A DNA stretch of 64,000 nt from Pseudoalteromonas rubra. GTDB taxonomy: Bacteria > Pseudomonadota > Gammaproteobacteria > Enterobacterales > Alteromonadaceae. Below the pieces are notes generated by a model. That model did not search any database. It worked only from the letters and a program-made list of their open reading frames with translations, and was not told the origin of the DNA. Location of the stretch: assembly GCF_000238295.3 (NCBI RefSeq), contig NZ_AHCD03000035.1, positions 868,001-932,000 of the forward strand, given 5' to 3'. Position numbers and translations under genes: made by a program. Of this stretch, positions 1-8,281 are shown piece by piece; within the stretch, counting starts at the first letter, position 1, and each line of letters starts with the position of its first letter.

Positions 1-34
1 TGATTTAGTGCAGACAAGAATAAACTGGTCAGTA

Positions 35-904
35 CTATAAACTGCTTTTTGCATGCTCCATCACAGTCCGCACTCTGGCAGGCAGGATTGCACGTCGCGC
101 TGTGCACAGATAAATTGTCTCGCTCACGGGTTGGTTCAGCACATGTATCCGTATTAGTTTTTGCCGGGCAAAGGCCTCAACCGCAAAAGCAGGTAAAACA
201 CTGAACCCTATGCCCCGACTGACTGGTTCAAGGATCAGGCTTATCTGATTAGAAAACCCTCTGCGGGCAAACTGTGCGCAATGCCGGAACTGTGCAAAGT
301 TCGCGCTGAGCAGCAATTCACTATGATGTGCGCCATCGGGGTGGTCGATGAATCCCAGTGACTGCAAGTTCTCCCAGCTCGGTTCAGCCACCTCAGCCGG
401 CGTAACCAGCAACAAGGGTTCCGTCGCTATCGCCTCGCTCATTACCTCCGCAGACCTAGCCGCAACAGTGGTAAAACCCAGCTCAGCACTGCCATCGGCT
501 ACGGCCTTTTCAATGGCCTGATTTGGCGCAAATCTGTGATCAATGACAAGCCCGGGATGATGGCTTTGTAACGTCAACAACTGCGGATAGAGCCTGAGCC
601 CGAGGCTCCCGGGCGACATGACCCTGACTTCTCCTTCAAAAGGCGGATCCTCCCCGATACTGCATTCCAGTTCCGACAAATCTTGCAGTATCTTTAATGC
701 CTGAATACGCAACCGTTTACCCGCTTCTGTCAGTACGACCTGTTTCCCATCACGCAGAAACAAGGCCACACCAAAGTGCGACTCTAACTTTTGTACATGC
801 TGGCTCACACCTGACTGAGTCATATGCAAGTGTTCAGCCGTACGGGTAAAGTGCCCTATTTCCGTCAGGGTACAAAACGTGCGGAGCCAGGTGTTATTAA
901 TCAT
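35..904 (-). CDS. LysR-family transcriptional regulator
   Basis: A 289-residue protein with the standard LysR layout. The N-terminal winged helix-turn-helix (about residues 4-63) includes FTRTAEHLHMTQSGVSQHV and the LFLRDGK..LTEAG wing. An effector-binding domain follows (about 90-285). It is expected to be a cytoplasmic DNA-binding protein that responds to a small molecule. It is divergent from the VOC-family gene starting at 998, with a 93-bp AT-rich gap, an arrangement in which LysR proteins commonly regulate both themselves and the neighbour. The effector cannot be told from the sequence. The start is the ATG directly before the HTH; no strong ribosome binding site is visible. Confidence 0.9.
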   Translation of the reverse strand: MINNTWLRTFCTLTEIGHFTRTAEHLHMTQSGVSQHVQKLESHFGVALFLRDGKQVVLTEAGKRLRIQALKILQDLSELECSIGEDPPFEGEVRVMSPGSLGLRLYPQLLTLQSHHPGLVIDHRFAPNQAIEKAVADGSAELGFTTVAARSAEVMSEAIATEPLLLVTPAEVAEPSWENLQSLGFIDHPDGAHHSELLLSANFAQFRHCAQFARRGFSNQISLILEPVSRGIGFSVLPAFAVEAFARQKLIRIHVLNQPVSETIYLCTARRAILPARVRTVMEHAKSSL

Positions 905-997
905 TACAAAAAATACTTATTTTGATAATTTTTAATAATTTTACATTATAGCCTGACATTTGTAACCTGCTCACTATTCAAACACAGGAGCGTATTT

Positions 998-1504
998 ATG
1001 AACCAGGTTTACCCTCGCAACTTTTCACATATCGGTATCTCAGTGCCCGACCTTGAAAAAGCCGTTGAATTTTACACTCAGGTTATGGGCTGGTATGTGA
1101 TCATGGCCCCTACTGAGATCGTTGAAGACAGCAGCGCCATTGGTGAAATGTGCAGTGATGTATTTGGTCCTGGCTGGAAACGTTTTCGGATCGCACATCT
1201 GTCCACTGGCGATCGCATTGGTGTAGAGCTGTTCCAGTTTGATAACCAAACCAACCCGGATAACAACTTTGAATACTGGAAAACCGGTATTTTCCATTTT
1301 TGTGTACAAGACCCGGATGTTGAAGGCCTGGCAGATAAAATAGTGGCCGCAGGGGGCAAACGACGTATGGCAGAGCCGCGCTATTATTACCCCGGCGAAA
1401 AGCCCTACCGTATGATTTATATGGAAGATCCATTTGGTAATATCGTGGAAATATACAGCCACAGTTACGAGCTGATATACAGTGCCGGTGCATATCAGGA
1501 ATAG
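998..1504 (+). CDS. VOC-family (glyoxalase/dioxygenase fold) protein
   Basis: A 168-residue protein with the paired beta-alpha-beta-beta-beta modules of the vicinal oxygen chelate superfamily. Candidate metal ligands fit the 2-His-2-Glu pattern: H11 in FSHIGIS, E77 in GVELFQ, H100 in GIFHFC and E151 in GNIVEIYSHS. Family members include lactoylglutathione lyases, ring-cleavage dioxygenases and resistance proteins, and the substrate cannot be assigned here. The DPFGNIVEIYSHSYE ending is common in VOC proteins annotated as lactoylglutathione lyase. The start follows an ACAGGAG ribosome binding site. The divergent LysR gene at 35-904 is its likely regulator. Confidence 0.88.
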   Translation: MNQVYPRNFSHIGISVPDLEKAVEFYTQVMGWYVIMAPTEIVEDSSAIGEMCSDVFGPGWKRFRIAHLSTGDRIGVELFQFDNQTNPDNNFEYWKTGIFHFCVQDPDVEGLADKIVAAGGKRRMAEPRYYYPGEKPYRMIYMEDPFGNIVEIYSHSYELIYSAGAYQE

Positions 1505-1512
1505 CACCTGGC

Positions 1513-1533
1513 GGGGCCGTTCATAGCGGCCCT
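1513..1533. terminator. Hairpin between convergent genes
   Basis: GGGCCG (1514-1519) pairs with CGGCCC (1527-1532) around a 7-nt loop, just after the VOC stop and just before the end of the minus-strand small gene. There is no strong U-tract, so it is a weak or shared terminator candidate. Confidence 0.4.
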
Positions 1534-1535
1534 GC

Positions 1536-1730
1536 TTACTTAGGAGTTTGTTTGTTAGCCCCCCACAGGGCAACACCCAGCGCTATGCCAGCTCCGGCAC
1601 ACGGAGCAATAGAAAAAGCCAGAATATCAAATGCTACCCCAAACGTAACGCCAATCGCAGTCCCAATACCTGCACCAATTCCAATATACAAGCCCGGGTT
1701 AGGCTCGGCTTTCGCTTGCTTGTCTGTCAT
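1536..1730 (-). CDS. Small glycine-zipper membrane protein, unknown function
   Basis: A 64-residue ORF not matched to any family I recognise. After a charged N-terminus (MTDKQAKAEPNPG) almost the whole protein is a hydrophobic hairpin rich in GxxxG and GxGxG spacing (GIGAGIGTAIG..FGVAFD, then GAGIALGVALWG). This is consistent with two closely packed membrane helices. Support for it being real: it has a clean AAGGAA ribosome binding site 5-6 nt before the ATG, its composition is membrane-like, and it fills the gap between two plus-strand genes. Glycine-zipper small proteins can be bacteriocin-like or envelope-stress proteins, but nothing here decides between these. Confidence 0.6.
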   Translation of the reverse strand: MTDKQAKAEPNPGLYIGIGAGIGTAIGVTFGVAFDILAFSIAPCAGAGIALGVALWGANKQTPK

Positions 1731-1794
1731 GGAAATTTCCTTATCTTCACACTAGATAGGCTTAAATTTATACACAGACGCAGGCTAAGCACAA

Positions 1795-1809
1795 TACAAA
1801 ATTGTATGC
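1795..1809. promoter_or_regulatory. Candidate response-regulator site before the RR gene
   Basis: The 15-mer TACAAAATTGTATGC contains the inverted repeat ATACAA-AA-TTGTAT. It lies 58 bp upstream of the response regulator start. The exact reverse complement occurs at 3996-4010, upstream of the DUF1800 gene. Identical sites before a regulator and before the next operon suggest autoregulation plus target control. This is inference; no expression data are available. Confidence 0.45.
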
Positions 1810-1866
1810 CAATCTCGTGCAAAAATACGATATGCTTTAATCGAGTGACGACAACCTCAGGTTTGT

Positions 1867-2550
1867 ATGCATATTTTACTAGTTGAAGACGACCCGGACA
1901 CGGCTGAATTTATCTGCGCCGGGCTTGCCCAGCACAATGCGCAAGTACAGCATTGTGACAACGCAGAGCGCGCCATGTTAAGCGCGTCAGCCCACGCATT
2001 TGATGTGATCATTTTTGATCGTCTGTTACCCAATATGGATGGCCTCGACGCAGTACGGATTTTACGTGCCAGTAAAGTCACCACCCCGATTATCATGCTC
2101 ACCGCACTGAGTGATACCGCCGATCGGGTCGCCGGACTCGAAGCCGGTGCCGACGATTACTTAGTCAAGCCCTTTGCTTTTGCTGAGCTGTATGCGCGTT
2201 TAAAAGCCCTGGCCAGACGCCAGCCTCTCAGAGCCGATACGCTGGAGCTGGTGATAGGCGAACTGCGACTCAACCGCACATCTCGTCAGGTGTTAAGAGC
2301 CGGGCGAGAAATTGAGCTGATGCCCAAGGAATATCAGATCCTGGAATATATGATGCAGCACCCCGAACAGCTGATCACCAAAACCATGTTACTGGAGCAG
2401 GTCTGGGGGTTTAGTTTCGATCCCAAAACCAGTCTGGTGCAAACCCATGTCAGCCGCTTACGCAATAAACTGGACAAGCCTTTTACGTTTGACATGATCA
2501 AAACCATTCGCGGCAGTGGTTATTTGCTCACAGGTTCCACGGATGGTTAG
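1867..2550 (+). CDS. OmpR/PhoB-family response regulator
   Basis: A 227-residue two-component response regulator. The receiver domain (about 1-115) has the acidic pocket E7-D8-D9, the phospho-acceptor D51 in IIFDRLLPNMDG, T79 and K101 in YLVKPF. The C-terminal winged helix (about 127-222) is of the OmpR/PhoB type, with ELMPKEYQILEYMMQHP and VQTHVSRLRNKL. It overlaps the following sensor kinase gene by 8 bp, so the two are translationally coupled and should be cognate. Candidate DNA sites lie upstream of this gene (1795-1809) and upstream of the DUF1800 operon (3996-4036). The stimulus is unknown. The sequence resembles the QseB/PmrA/CusR branch, but that is not decisive. Confidence 0.93.
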   Translation: MHILLVEDDPDTAEFICAGLAQHNAQVQHCDNAERAMLSASAHAFDVIIFDRLLPNMDGLDAVRILRASKVTTPIIMLTALSDTADRVAGLEAGADDYLVKPFAFAELYARLKALARRQPLRADTLELVIGELRLNRTSRQVLRAGREIELMPKEYQILEYMMQHPEQLITKTMLLEQVWGFSFDPKTSLVQTHVSRLRNKLDKPFTFDMIKTIRGSGYLLTGSTDG

Positions 2551-3925
2551 TCGTTATCATTTAAAGCGAGCGTTGCTTTCAGGCGGCGCACTTTGGGCTG
2601 CTATGTTGTTACTGCTATGGCTCTTAGGGCAGCTACTGGTGTGGCAGGATAAACAAACACAGCAACACGAGTTTAGTGAGTTTCTCAGCGACATCGAAAG
2701 CATGCTTGAAGAGCATGGCTTTGAACACGTATTGCAGGAGTTTGAACTCGAAGATGAGGTTATCTTGCCAGAGCATGAGGCACGCGCGCACCTCGCGGAT
2801 GAAGGCTGGCTGATTGCCGTGTTTGAGCAAGATAAACTGCTTTTTGGCGCTGAGACTCAACTGACGGCGTCGCTCACTCCTCAATGGCAAACCGTATCGC
2901 TTGGCGAGGAAGGTGATGCAGCACTGTTGTCTGCCACAGTGAACTTGCCCGATGGCCTGCGTATTCATTACTGGCAAAAACAGGATGAGCTGCAAACCCA
3001 TAAAAGCGCGTTTTATGCACAACTGATGTCCTGGTTTGCCCTGCTCAGCCTGCCCCTGATAGTGGCGGCAATCGCCTGTGTTCAGGTTAAGCGCAGCCGC
3101 GCCCTGCAAGCATTATCAGAACAACTGGCCCAGGTCGCACATTCTCCGGACTCTAAACGCACCGAGGTGGCGACATCAAACTCAGACATCATTACCCTGA
3201 GCGTCGCAATAAACCGCATGCTTGATGAAATATCCCGCCTGCATGGCAATCTGAATACCATGTCGGTGGGCATCGCCCATGATCTAAAAACCCCTTTATC
3301 CCGCATTTCTAACCGCTTGCAGAGTATGTATCAGGATCTCGATAACCCGACAATACTGGAGGGACACATAGACAAAGCGAGCAACGAGCTGGCCCAGGTT
3401 ATCAACACTTTTAATAATCTGGTGCGACTTAATGCCATAGAGTCAGGAAAACACATTCAGGGCTTTAAAACATTTGACTTGTCGGCACTTATTGATGAGC
3501 TGGCACAAAGTTACTTACCGGTCTTTGAAGACAGCGGCCGGCACTTTGAAGTGTCCATTGTGCCGGCTGTGCACTGTCACGGTGACAAGGACCTGCTCGG
3601 TCAGTTGATCTGTAACTTGCTGGAAAATGCACTGGAACATAGCCAGCCAAATGCGCACGTATGGCTCAGACTGCAAAGCCATACCCAAAGTGCCCTGCTG
3701 CAAATCGGGGACAATGGTCCTGGCATCCCACTCAAGGATCAGGCCAAAGTGTTTGATAAATTCTATCGTGCCGACATCAGCCGAGGTCGCCCTGGTAATG
3801 GCCTCGGGCTGAGTATTGTGCGCGCTATTTGCGAGGTCCATCAGGCCCAGCTATGCTTGCTCGAAAACCAACCTGGTGCGGTGTTTAATATTGAGATCCC
3901 GATACGCCCGGCCCTGAGTAATTAA
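2543..3925 (+). CDS. Two-component sensor histidine kinase
   Basis: An inner-membrane sensor kinase of about 460 residues. The order is TM1 (about 13-34), a periplasmic sensor of roughly 130 residues rich in acidic residues, TM2 (about 165-186), a linker, a HisKA domain with the phospho-acceptor His in GIAHDLKTPLSR (about residue 246), and a HATPase_c domain. The ATPase domain shows the N box (NLLENALEH), the G1 box (IGDNGPGIP) and the F/G2 boxes (FDKFYRAD, GNGLGLSIV). The ORF could begin 27 nt earlier, but the ATG at 2543 gives a normal short N-terminus and overlaps the response regulator stop by 8 bp. The periplasmic acidic stretch (ELEDEVILPEHEA) could bind cations or peptides, which is speculation. 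Confidence 0.92.
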   Translation: MVSRYHLKRALLSGGALWAAMLLLLWLLGQLLVWQDKQTQQHEFSEFLSDIESMLEEHGFEHVLQEFELEDEVILPEHEARAHLADEGWLIAVFEQDKLLFGAETQLTASLTPQWQTVSLGEEGDAALLSATVNLPDGLRIHYWQKQDELQTHKSAFYAQLMSWFALLSLPLIVAAIACVQVKRSRALQALSEQLAQVAHSPDSKRTEVATSNSDIITLSVAINRMLDEISRLHGNLNTMSVGIAHDLKTPLSRISNRLQSMYQDLDNPTILEGHIDKASNELAQVINTFNNLVRLNAIESGKHIQGFKTFDLSALIDELAQSYLPVFEDSGRHFEVSIVPAVHCHGDKDLLGQLICNLLENALEHSQPNAHVWLRLQSHTQSALLQIGDNGPGIPLKDQAKVFDKFYRADISRGRPGNGLGLSIVRAICEVHQAQLCLLENQPGAVFNIEIPIRPALSN

Positions 3926-3995
3926 GTCGTTAATGCAGCGGTTCATGTAGCAACAGATATAAGGCTCGAAGTAACAAAATGCAGTGCATCTAAGA

Positions 3996-4036
3996 GCATA
4001 CAATTTTGTAAACAAGCCGTATGACAACTGTATGAC
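3996..4036 (+). promoter_or_regulatory. Candidate response-regulator operator before the DUF1800 operon
   Basis: GCATACAATTTTGTA (3996-4010) is the exact reverse complement of the site at 1795-1809. It is followed by a direct heptamer repeat, GTATGAC at 4019-4025 and again at 4030-4036. The 11-bp start-to-start spacing is typical of OmpR/PhoB-family operators. A weak -10-like TAAACT lies at 4057-4062, and the second heptamer overlaps the -35 position, as expected for activation by this class. The assignment is inference from sequence only. Confidence 0.5.
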
Positions 4037-4092
4037 CGCTTTCGCTCGTTTCACTCTAAACTTAAGGTATCCGCAAGTAAGAGAGTGAAACC

Positions 4093-5976
4093 ATGTTCAG
4101 ACTAACCCCGCTTAACATACTGCTGCTCAGTTTTTGCCTGAGCCTGACCGGCTGTGGCGGCAGTGATGCCAGCCCAAACAACACAACCAATACCAACAAT
4201 CCGACTACCCCACAGCCAGAACCCGATAATTCACAGGGAGATACTAACAATAATTCTGGCGACGATAATAACGATCCCGATGATGGGGGCGCAGACGAAA
4301 CACCCGATGACAACACATCTGAAATCGATCCGGCCTTTACCACTGCCCTCACTACATCACGATTTTTACAACAAGCTACCTTTGGAGCCCGGCCACAAGA
4401 CTTAGATACCCTGACAGGAACAAGCGCATCGAGCTGGTTTAAAGCACAACTTAAACTGCCACCTAGCCTGATCATGCCAGTGGTAAGCGAGTTTACCCCA
4501 CCGCCAACCGCAGAAGATGACTTTAATGCGCTGTATATTGAATCAACCAGTGTGGCATTCTGGCGCAATGCCATTGCCGGTGAAGACCAGTTGCGTCAGC
4601 GAATGGCGTTTGCCCTGTCTGAACTGCTGGTCGTATCCAATGCAGGTGGAGAAGAACTGACCGATATCCCGGAAGCAGTCGCTTCTTATCAGGATATTTT
4701 GATCCAACATGCCTTTGGCAACTACCGGGAATTACTCGAAACGGTGACCTACGCTCCCGCCATGGGCTTTTATCTGACCTATATGGGCAACCTCAAAGGA
4801 GATGAAGCCACCGGCCGGATGCCAGATGAAAACTATGCCCGCGAATTACTGCAACTGTTTACGGTTGGCGTTGTGGCACTGAATCCGGACGGTACCGAAC
4901 AGCAAGATGAAAATGGTGCAACAAAAGAACTGTATAACAATCAGGATATCACCGGCCTGGCACGGGTGTTTACGGGCCTGGATATGGACTATGACACGTC
5001 CGAAGAACTGGAGATAAACGAGTTTGCCCTCCCCATGACTGTCTACCCGGAAAATCACTCTGAAAAGAGTAAAACCTTCCTGGGAACCACAATTGCCGCC
5101 GGGACAGGTCCCAAAGCCTCGGTAACACAGGCGCTGGATCATATTTTTGCCCATCCAAATGTGCCCCCTTTCGTTGCAAAGCAACTGATCCAGCGACTGG
5201 TCACGTCAAACCCCTCTCCCGGCTACGTAACACGTGTTGGCACAGCATTTAGCAACGGCCGTACAACTTTGCCCGATGGCACCTCAGTAGGAGATGGCCG
5301 TCGTGGCGATTTAACCGCAACACTGGCAGCAATTTTATTTGACCCGGATGCCAGAGCAAACGCCACTGAGCGTGGCGGCAAGATCCGTGAACCTATCTTA
5401 CGCTTTACACAATGGGCACGGGCGTTTGCAGTCAAAAACATCACCCCGGAGTACCAGGAAATGCTGTGGGACACCCGAGATGCCAGCATGCTGGGCCAAC
5501 ACCCTTATCGCTCACCCAGTGTCTTTAACTTCTTCCGCCCCGGTTATACCGCACCAGGCAGCGTGAGCGCGGCCAATGGCATGGTGGCACCTGAGCTGCA
5601 AATCACCAATGCCAGCACCATTACCGGCTACGCCAACTTCATGACCTACTACATCACAGGGTTACAACAAGAAGTAGATGTCGAGGAGCTACAAGACATC
5701 TATGACGAAGAGAATATTCCACTCAATGCACAAAACGCCGCGGAGAGCTTTCTGGCAAGCTACGACCAAGAGCTGACGCTAACAGCTGATCTCGGCGCAC
5801 TAATAGACCGTCTCGACTTATTACTATGCGCCGGTCAACTCAGTGCCACCAGCAAGCAGTCGATCCAGAGCATACTGCAAACGGTGGCACAAAATGACGA
5901 CGCCGAGCCGCTGCGGCTCGTACACCTGGCCATTTTACTGGTTATGACCTCACCTGATTACTTAGTTCAGAAATAG
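4093..5976 (+). CDS. DUF1800-family secreted lipoprotein
   Basis: A 627-residue protein with a lipoprotein signal peptide ending in the lipobox LTGC (Cys21). An acidic, Asn/Thr/Asp-rich low-complexity linker follows (about 22-78). The rest is a DUF1800 domain, recognised by TSRFLQQATFGARP near its start, the conserved ENYARELLQLFTVG segment and SPSVFNFFRPGY. The biochemical role of DUF1800 is not established to my knowledge. It is typically encoded next to a DUF1501 protein, as here with an 11-bp gap, so the two probably work together in the envelope or outside the cell. A GAGAGTG ribosome binding site precedes the ATG. The upstream operator links the operon to the two-component system at 1867-3925. 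Confidence 0.9.
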   Translation: MFRLTPLNILLLSFCLSLTGCGGSDASPNNTTNTNNPTTPQPEPDNSQGDTNNNSGDDNNDPDDGGADETPDDNTSEIDPAFTTALTTSRFLQQATFGARPQDLDTLTGTSASSWFKAQLKLPPSLIMPVVSEFTPPPTAEDDFNALYIESTSVAFWRNAIAGEDQLRQRMAFALSELLVVSNAGGEELTDIPEAVASYQDILIQHAFGNYRELLETVTYAPAMGFYLTYMGNLKGDEATGRMPDENYARELLQLFTVGVVALNPDGTEQQDENGATKELYNNQDITGLARVFTGLDMDYDTSEELEINEFALPMTVYPENHSEKSKTFLGTTIAAGTGPKASVTQALDHIFAHPNVPPFVAKQLIQRLVTSNPSPGYVTRVGTAFSNGRTTLPDGTSVGDGRRGDLTATLAAILFDPDARANATERGGKIREPILRFTQWARAFAVKNITPEYQEMLWDTRDASMLGQHPYRSPSVFNFFRPGYTAPGSVSAANGMVAPELQITNASTITGYANFMTYYITGLQQEVDVEELQDIYDEENIPLNAQNAAESFLASYDQELTLTADLGALIDRLDLLLCAGQLSATSKQSIQSILQTVAQNDDAEPLRLVHLAILLVMTSPDYLVQK

Positions 5977-5987
5977 GAGCAAAGCCC

Positions 5988-7340
5988 ATGAACAGACGCG
6001 ATTTTATCAAACTCAGCGGTGCCTCCGTAATGGCTTCTTCGATGTTTCAGTTAGGTCAGGCTCTGGCAAACAGTCCGGCGCAGGATAATGATTACAAAGC
6101 CCTGGTCTGCGTATTTTTATACGGTGGCATGGACAATCATGACACCATAATCCCTTATGATGAGGCGAGTTACGCACAATGGGCCGGCCACAGACAAAGT
6201 CTGTTGGGTAAGTACACGACCCCACGCACCTTGGCCAACCTGTTACCGATTGCAACACCCGGGCGTTTTGGCTCCCGTCGCTTTGCCCTGCCCGCGGAAT
6301 TAGCCGGGCTGGCAAACTTATATCAACAAAATAAGCTGGCCGTAGTCGGCAATGTTGGTCCGCTACTGAGTCCGATTACCGCCGCGATGATCGCACAGGA
6401 TACGGCTCGCCTGCCTTCCAGATTGTTCTCACACAACGACCAACAATCAACCTGGATGTCCGGCGCTGCAGAGGGTGCACAGTTTGGCTGGGGAGGCTTG
6501 ATCAATGATGCCCTGATGACACAAGGTCACACAGCCAATACGCCATTTAATGCTATTACCACAGCAGATGGCGCATTATGGCTGACCGGTAAGCAAACCG
6601 CTCCATATCATGTCAGTGACGGACAAGCCGCCACCATTGAGGCTTTAGAAGAGTTTGACGAACATCCAGAGCTGGTCGCACATTTCAGCAATCAACCGCA
6701 GAATGCGCAACACTTTTTGCAGCAGGACGTCACCGCTGCCATTAACAGTGCTTACCAGGCCAACAGCCAGTTTAACGCAGCGCAAGCCAATACATCCGTT
6801 ACGTTGCCAGAGTTTCCGGCAACTTCGTTAGGCAAACAATTGCAAACCGTGAGTAACAGCATTGCTGCGCGCCAGCAACTGGGGGCCTCAAGACAAGTCT
6901 ATGTGGTCGCGATGGGCGGCTTTGACACCCACTCCGGGCAGGCACAAAACCTGCCCAAACTGCAGTCCACGCTGGACAGTGCGTTAGTGGCGTTTAACAC
7001 TGCAATGGAAAGCCTCAACCTCAGTGAGCAGGTCACCGTATTCACGGCATCTGACTTTGGCCGAACACTGGCCATTAATGGTGATGGCACCGATCATGGC
7101 TGGGCAGGACACCACTTTGTGATGGGAGGCGCGGTCAATGGTGGTACCATTTTTGGTGATATTCCTAACGCAGAGCTCAACCATGAACTGGATGCTGGTG
7201 GTGGTCGCCTCATCCCGACCACCTCAGTTGATCAGTACGCTGCCAGCCTGGGTCAATGGATGGGATTAGACTTGGGCACGCTCAACGGCATCTTTCCCAA
7301 TCTGAATAACTTTAACGGCCCACTTTCTTTATTTAAATGA
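5988..7340 (+). CDS. DUF1501-family protein with Tat-type signal
   Basis: A 450-residue protein that starts with the twin-arginine-like signal NRRDFIKLSGAS followed by a hydrophobic stretch and an AxA-like cleavage region (LGQALAN), suggesting folded export by Tat. The body matches DUF1501: LVCVFLYGGMDNHDTIIPY near the start, FSHNDQQSTW, VVAMGGFDTHSGQ, TASDFGRTLAINGDGTDHGWAGHHFVMGG near the end. The Asp/His-rich motifs resemble those of the alkaline phosphatase/sulfatase-like fold, so a metal-dependent hydrolytic role is plausible but unproven. It is the second gene of the DUF1800-DUF1501 operon, 11 bp after the first stop. Confidence 0.9.
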   Translation: MNRRDFIKLSGASVMASSMFQLGQALANSPAQDNDYKALVCVFLYGGMDNHDTIIPYDEASYAQWAGHRQSLLGKYTTPRTLANLLPIATPGRFGSRRFALPAELAGLANLYQQNKLAVVGNVGPLLSPITAAMIAQDTARLPSRLFSHNDQQSTWMSGAAEGAQFGWGGLINDALMTQGHTANTPFNAITTADGALWLTGKQTAPYHVSDGQAATIEALEEFDEHPELVAHFSNQPQNAQHFLQQDVTAAINSAYQANSQFNAAQANTSVTLPEFPATSLGKQLQTVSNSIAARQQLGASRQVYVVAMGGFDTHSGQAQNLPKLQSTLDSALVAFNTAMESLNLSEQVTVFTASDFGRTLAINGDGTDHGWAGHHFVMGGAVNGGTIFGDIPNAELNHELDAGGGRLIPTTSVDQYAASLGQWMGLDLGTLNGIFPNLNNFNGPLSLFK

Positions 7341-7381
7341 CATCAAGACTAAACGTTCCTTGTCTATAGTTCGTAAGAGGA

Positions 7382-7407
7382 GAAGCCTGACTCAGAGTTC
7401 AGGCTTC
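7382..7407. terminator. Hairpin downstream of the DUF1501 gene
   Basis: GAAGCCTGA (7382-7390) pairs perfectly with TCAGGCTTC (7399-7407) around an 8-nt loop. It has no U-tract. It lies between the DUF1501 stop and the MipA-like gene, so it may end the operon or sit in the next gene's leader. Confidence 0.4.
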
Positions 7408-7460
7408 AGTTCATCATGCATACGTGAGAACAGAATAATAAACTCAGATAAGGACACACT

Positions 7461-8231
7461 ATGTTTAAACACGCATTTTGTATTGGTACCCTGCTGGTTG
7501 CCTCATTGCCACTTCAGGCTCAAACCGATGAACGGGGCGCGGCAAGAGCTCAGCTTGAACCCAAAGGGTTTTTGTACGGCATCGGGCTGGGCGTCAGTGA
7601 AGAAATATACCAGGGCTACGACAGGCGTGTGATCCCCCTGCCCATTTTAGGTTACCGGGGAGATAAACTCTCAGTGCTGGGACCATTCATCAGCTATGAA
7701 ATGCTGGAAGTCAACGACATAGAGATCCTGCTGCAGGCAGCCCCGCGCTTTCAGGGCTTCGATGAGTCAGACAGCGATGTGTTTAAAGGTATGGCTGAGC
7801 GTGACTTCTCAATGGATGCTGGCCTTGGTATCAGATACGAGCGTAACAACTGGAAGTTCAATATCTCTGCGGTACACGATGTGCTGGATAAATCGGATGG
7901 CTACGAGCTGTCAACAGGGCTGGGTAAGGTCTTTAAATCCGGTCCATTTTTCTATGAGCCCAGTCTCACTATCAGCCATCTGGATAGCAATCATGTTGAC
8001 TATTATTACGGGGTAAGGCTGAACGAAGCCACCAACATGCGCCCCTACTATCAGGGCGATAATGCCACCAATGTCGCGCTCGGGTTCTCGGTATCAACAC
8101 CCATCTTTTTTGACGGATTTACCCAGCTTGCGTTTGACTACACCTGGTTTGATGACAGCATCACCGACAGCCCGCTGGTCGATAGCGACGGCAGTTTCTC
8201 GGTCCGCTTACTGTTTAGTAAATTCTTTTAA
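7461..8231 (+). CDS. MipA/OmpV-family outer-membrane protein
   Basis: A 256-residue protein with a cleavable signal peptide (MFKHAFCIGTLLVASLPLQA). Its amphipathic beta-strand pattern fits MipA/OmpV scaffolding or porin-like proteins: FLYGIGLGVSEEIYQGYDRRVIPLP at the start, the usual PYYQGDNATNVALGFSVSTPIF segment and a C-terminal Phe (LLFSKFF), the outer-membrane barrel signature. It is preceded by an AAGGACAC ribosome binding site. MipA-like genes often sit beside two-component systems for envelope stress, and one lies about 3.5 kb upstream; whether it belongs to the same regulon is not shown. Confidence 0.87.
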   Translation: MFKHAFCIGTLLVASLPLQAQTDERGAARAQLEPKGFLYGIGLGVSEEIYQGYDRRVIPLPILGYRGDKLSVLGPFISYEMLEVNDIEILLQAAPRFQGFDESDSDVFKGMAERDFSMDAGLGIRYERNNWKFNISAVHDVLDKSDGYELSTGLGKVFKSGPFFYEPSLTISHLDSNHVDYYYGVRLNEATNMRPYYQGDNATNVALGFSVSTPIFFDGFTQLAFDYTWFDDSITDSPLVDSDGSFSVRLLFSKFF

Positions 8232-8239
8232 GCACAAAA

Positions 8240-8270
8240 AGGCCGCAGCTCATTTATGAGACTGCGGCCT
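8240..8270 (-). terminator. Rho-independent terminator (mainly minus strand)
   Basis: AGGCCGCAG (8240-8248) pairs with CTGCGGCCT (8262-8270), extended by an inner CTCA/TGAG stem with a TTTA loop. The A-run at 8236-8240 becomes a U-tract on the minus strand, right after the stop of the gene ending at 8282. On the plus strand it may also end the MipA-like transcript. Confidence 0.8.
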
Positions 8271-8281
8271 GTTATGTCGGA

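Noticed and set aside
1040..1576. Minus-strand ORFs opposite the VOC gene
   Set aside because: They overlap a well-supported VOC gene, have no ribosome binding site and show no family motifs; they are shadows of the coding strand.
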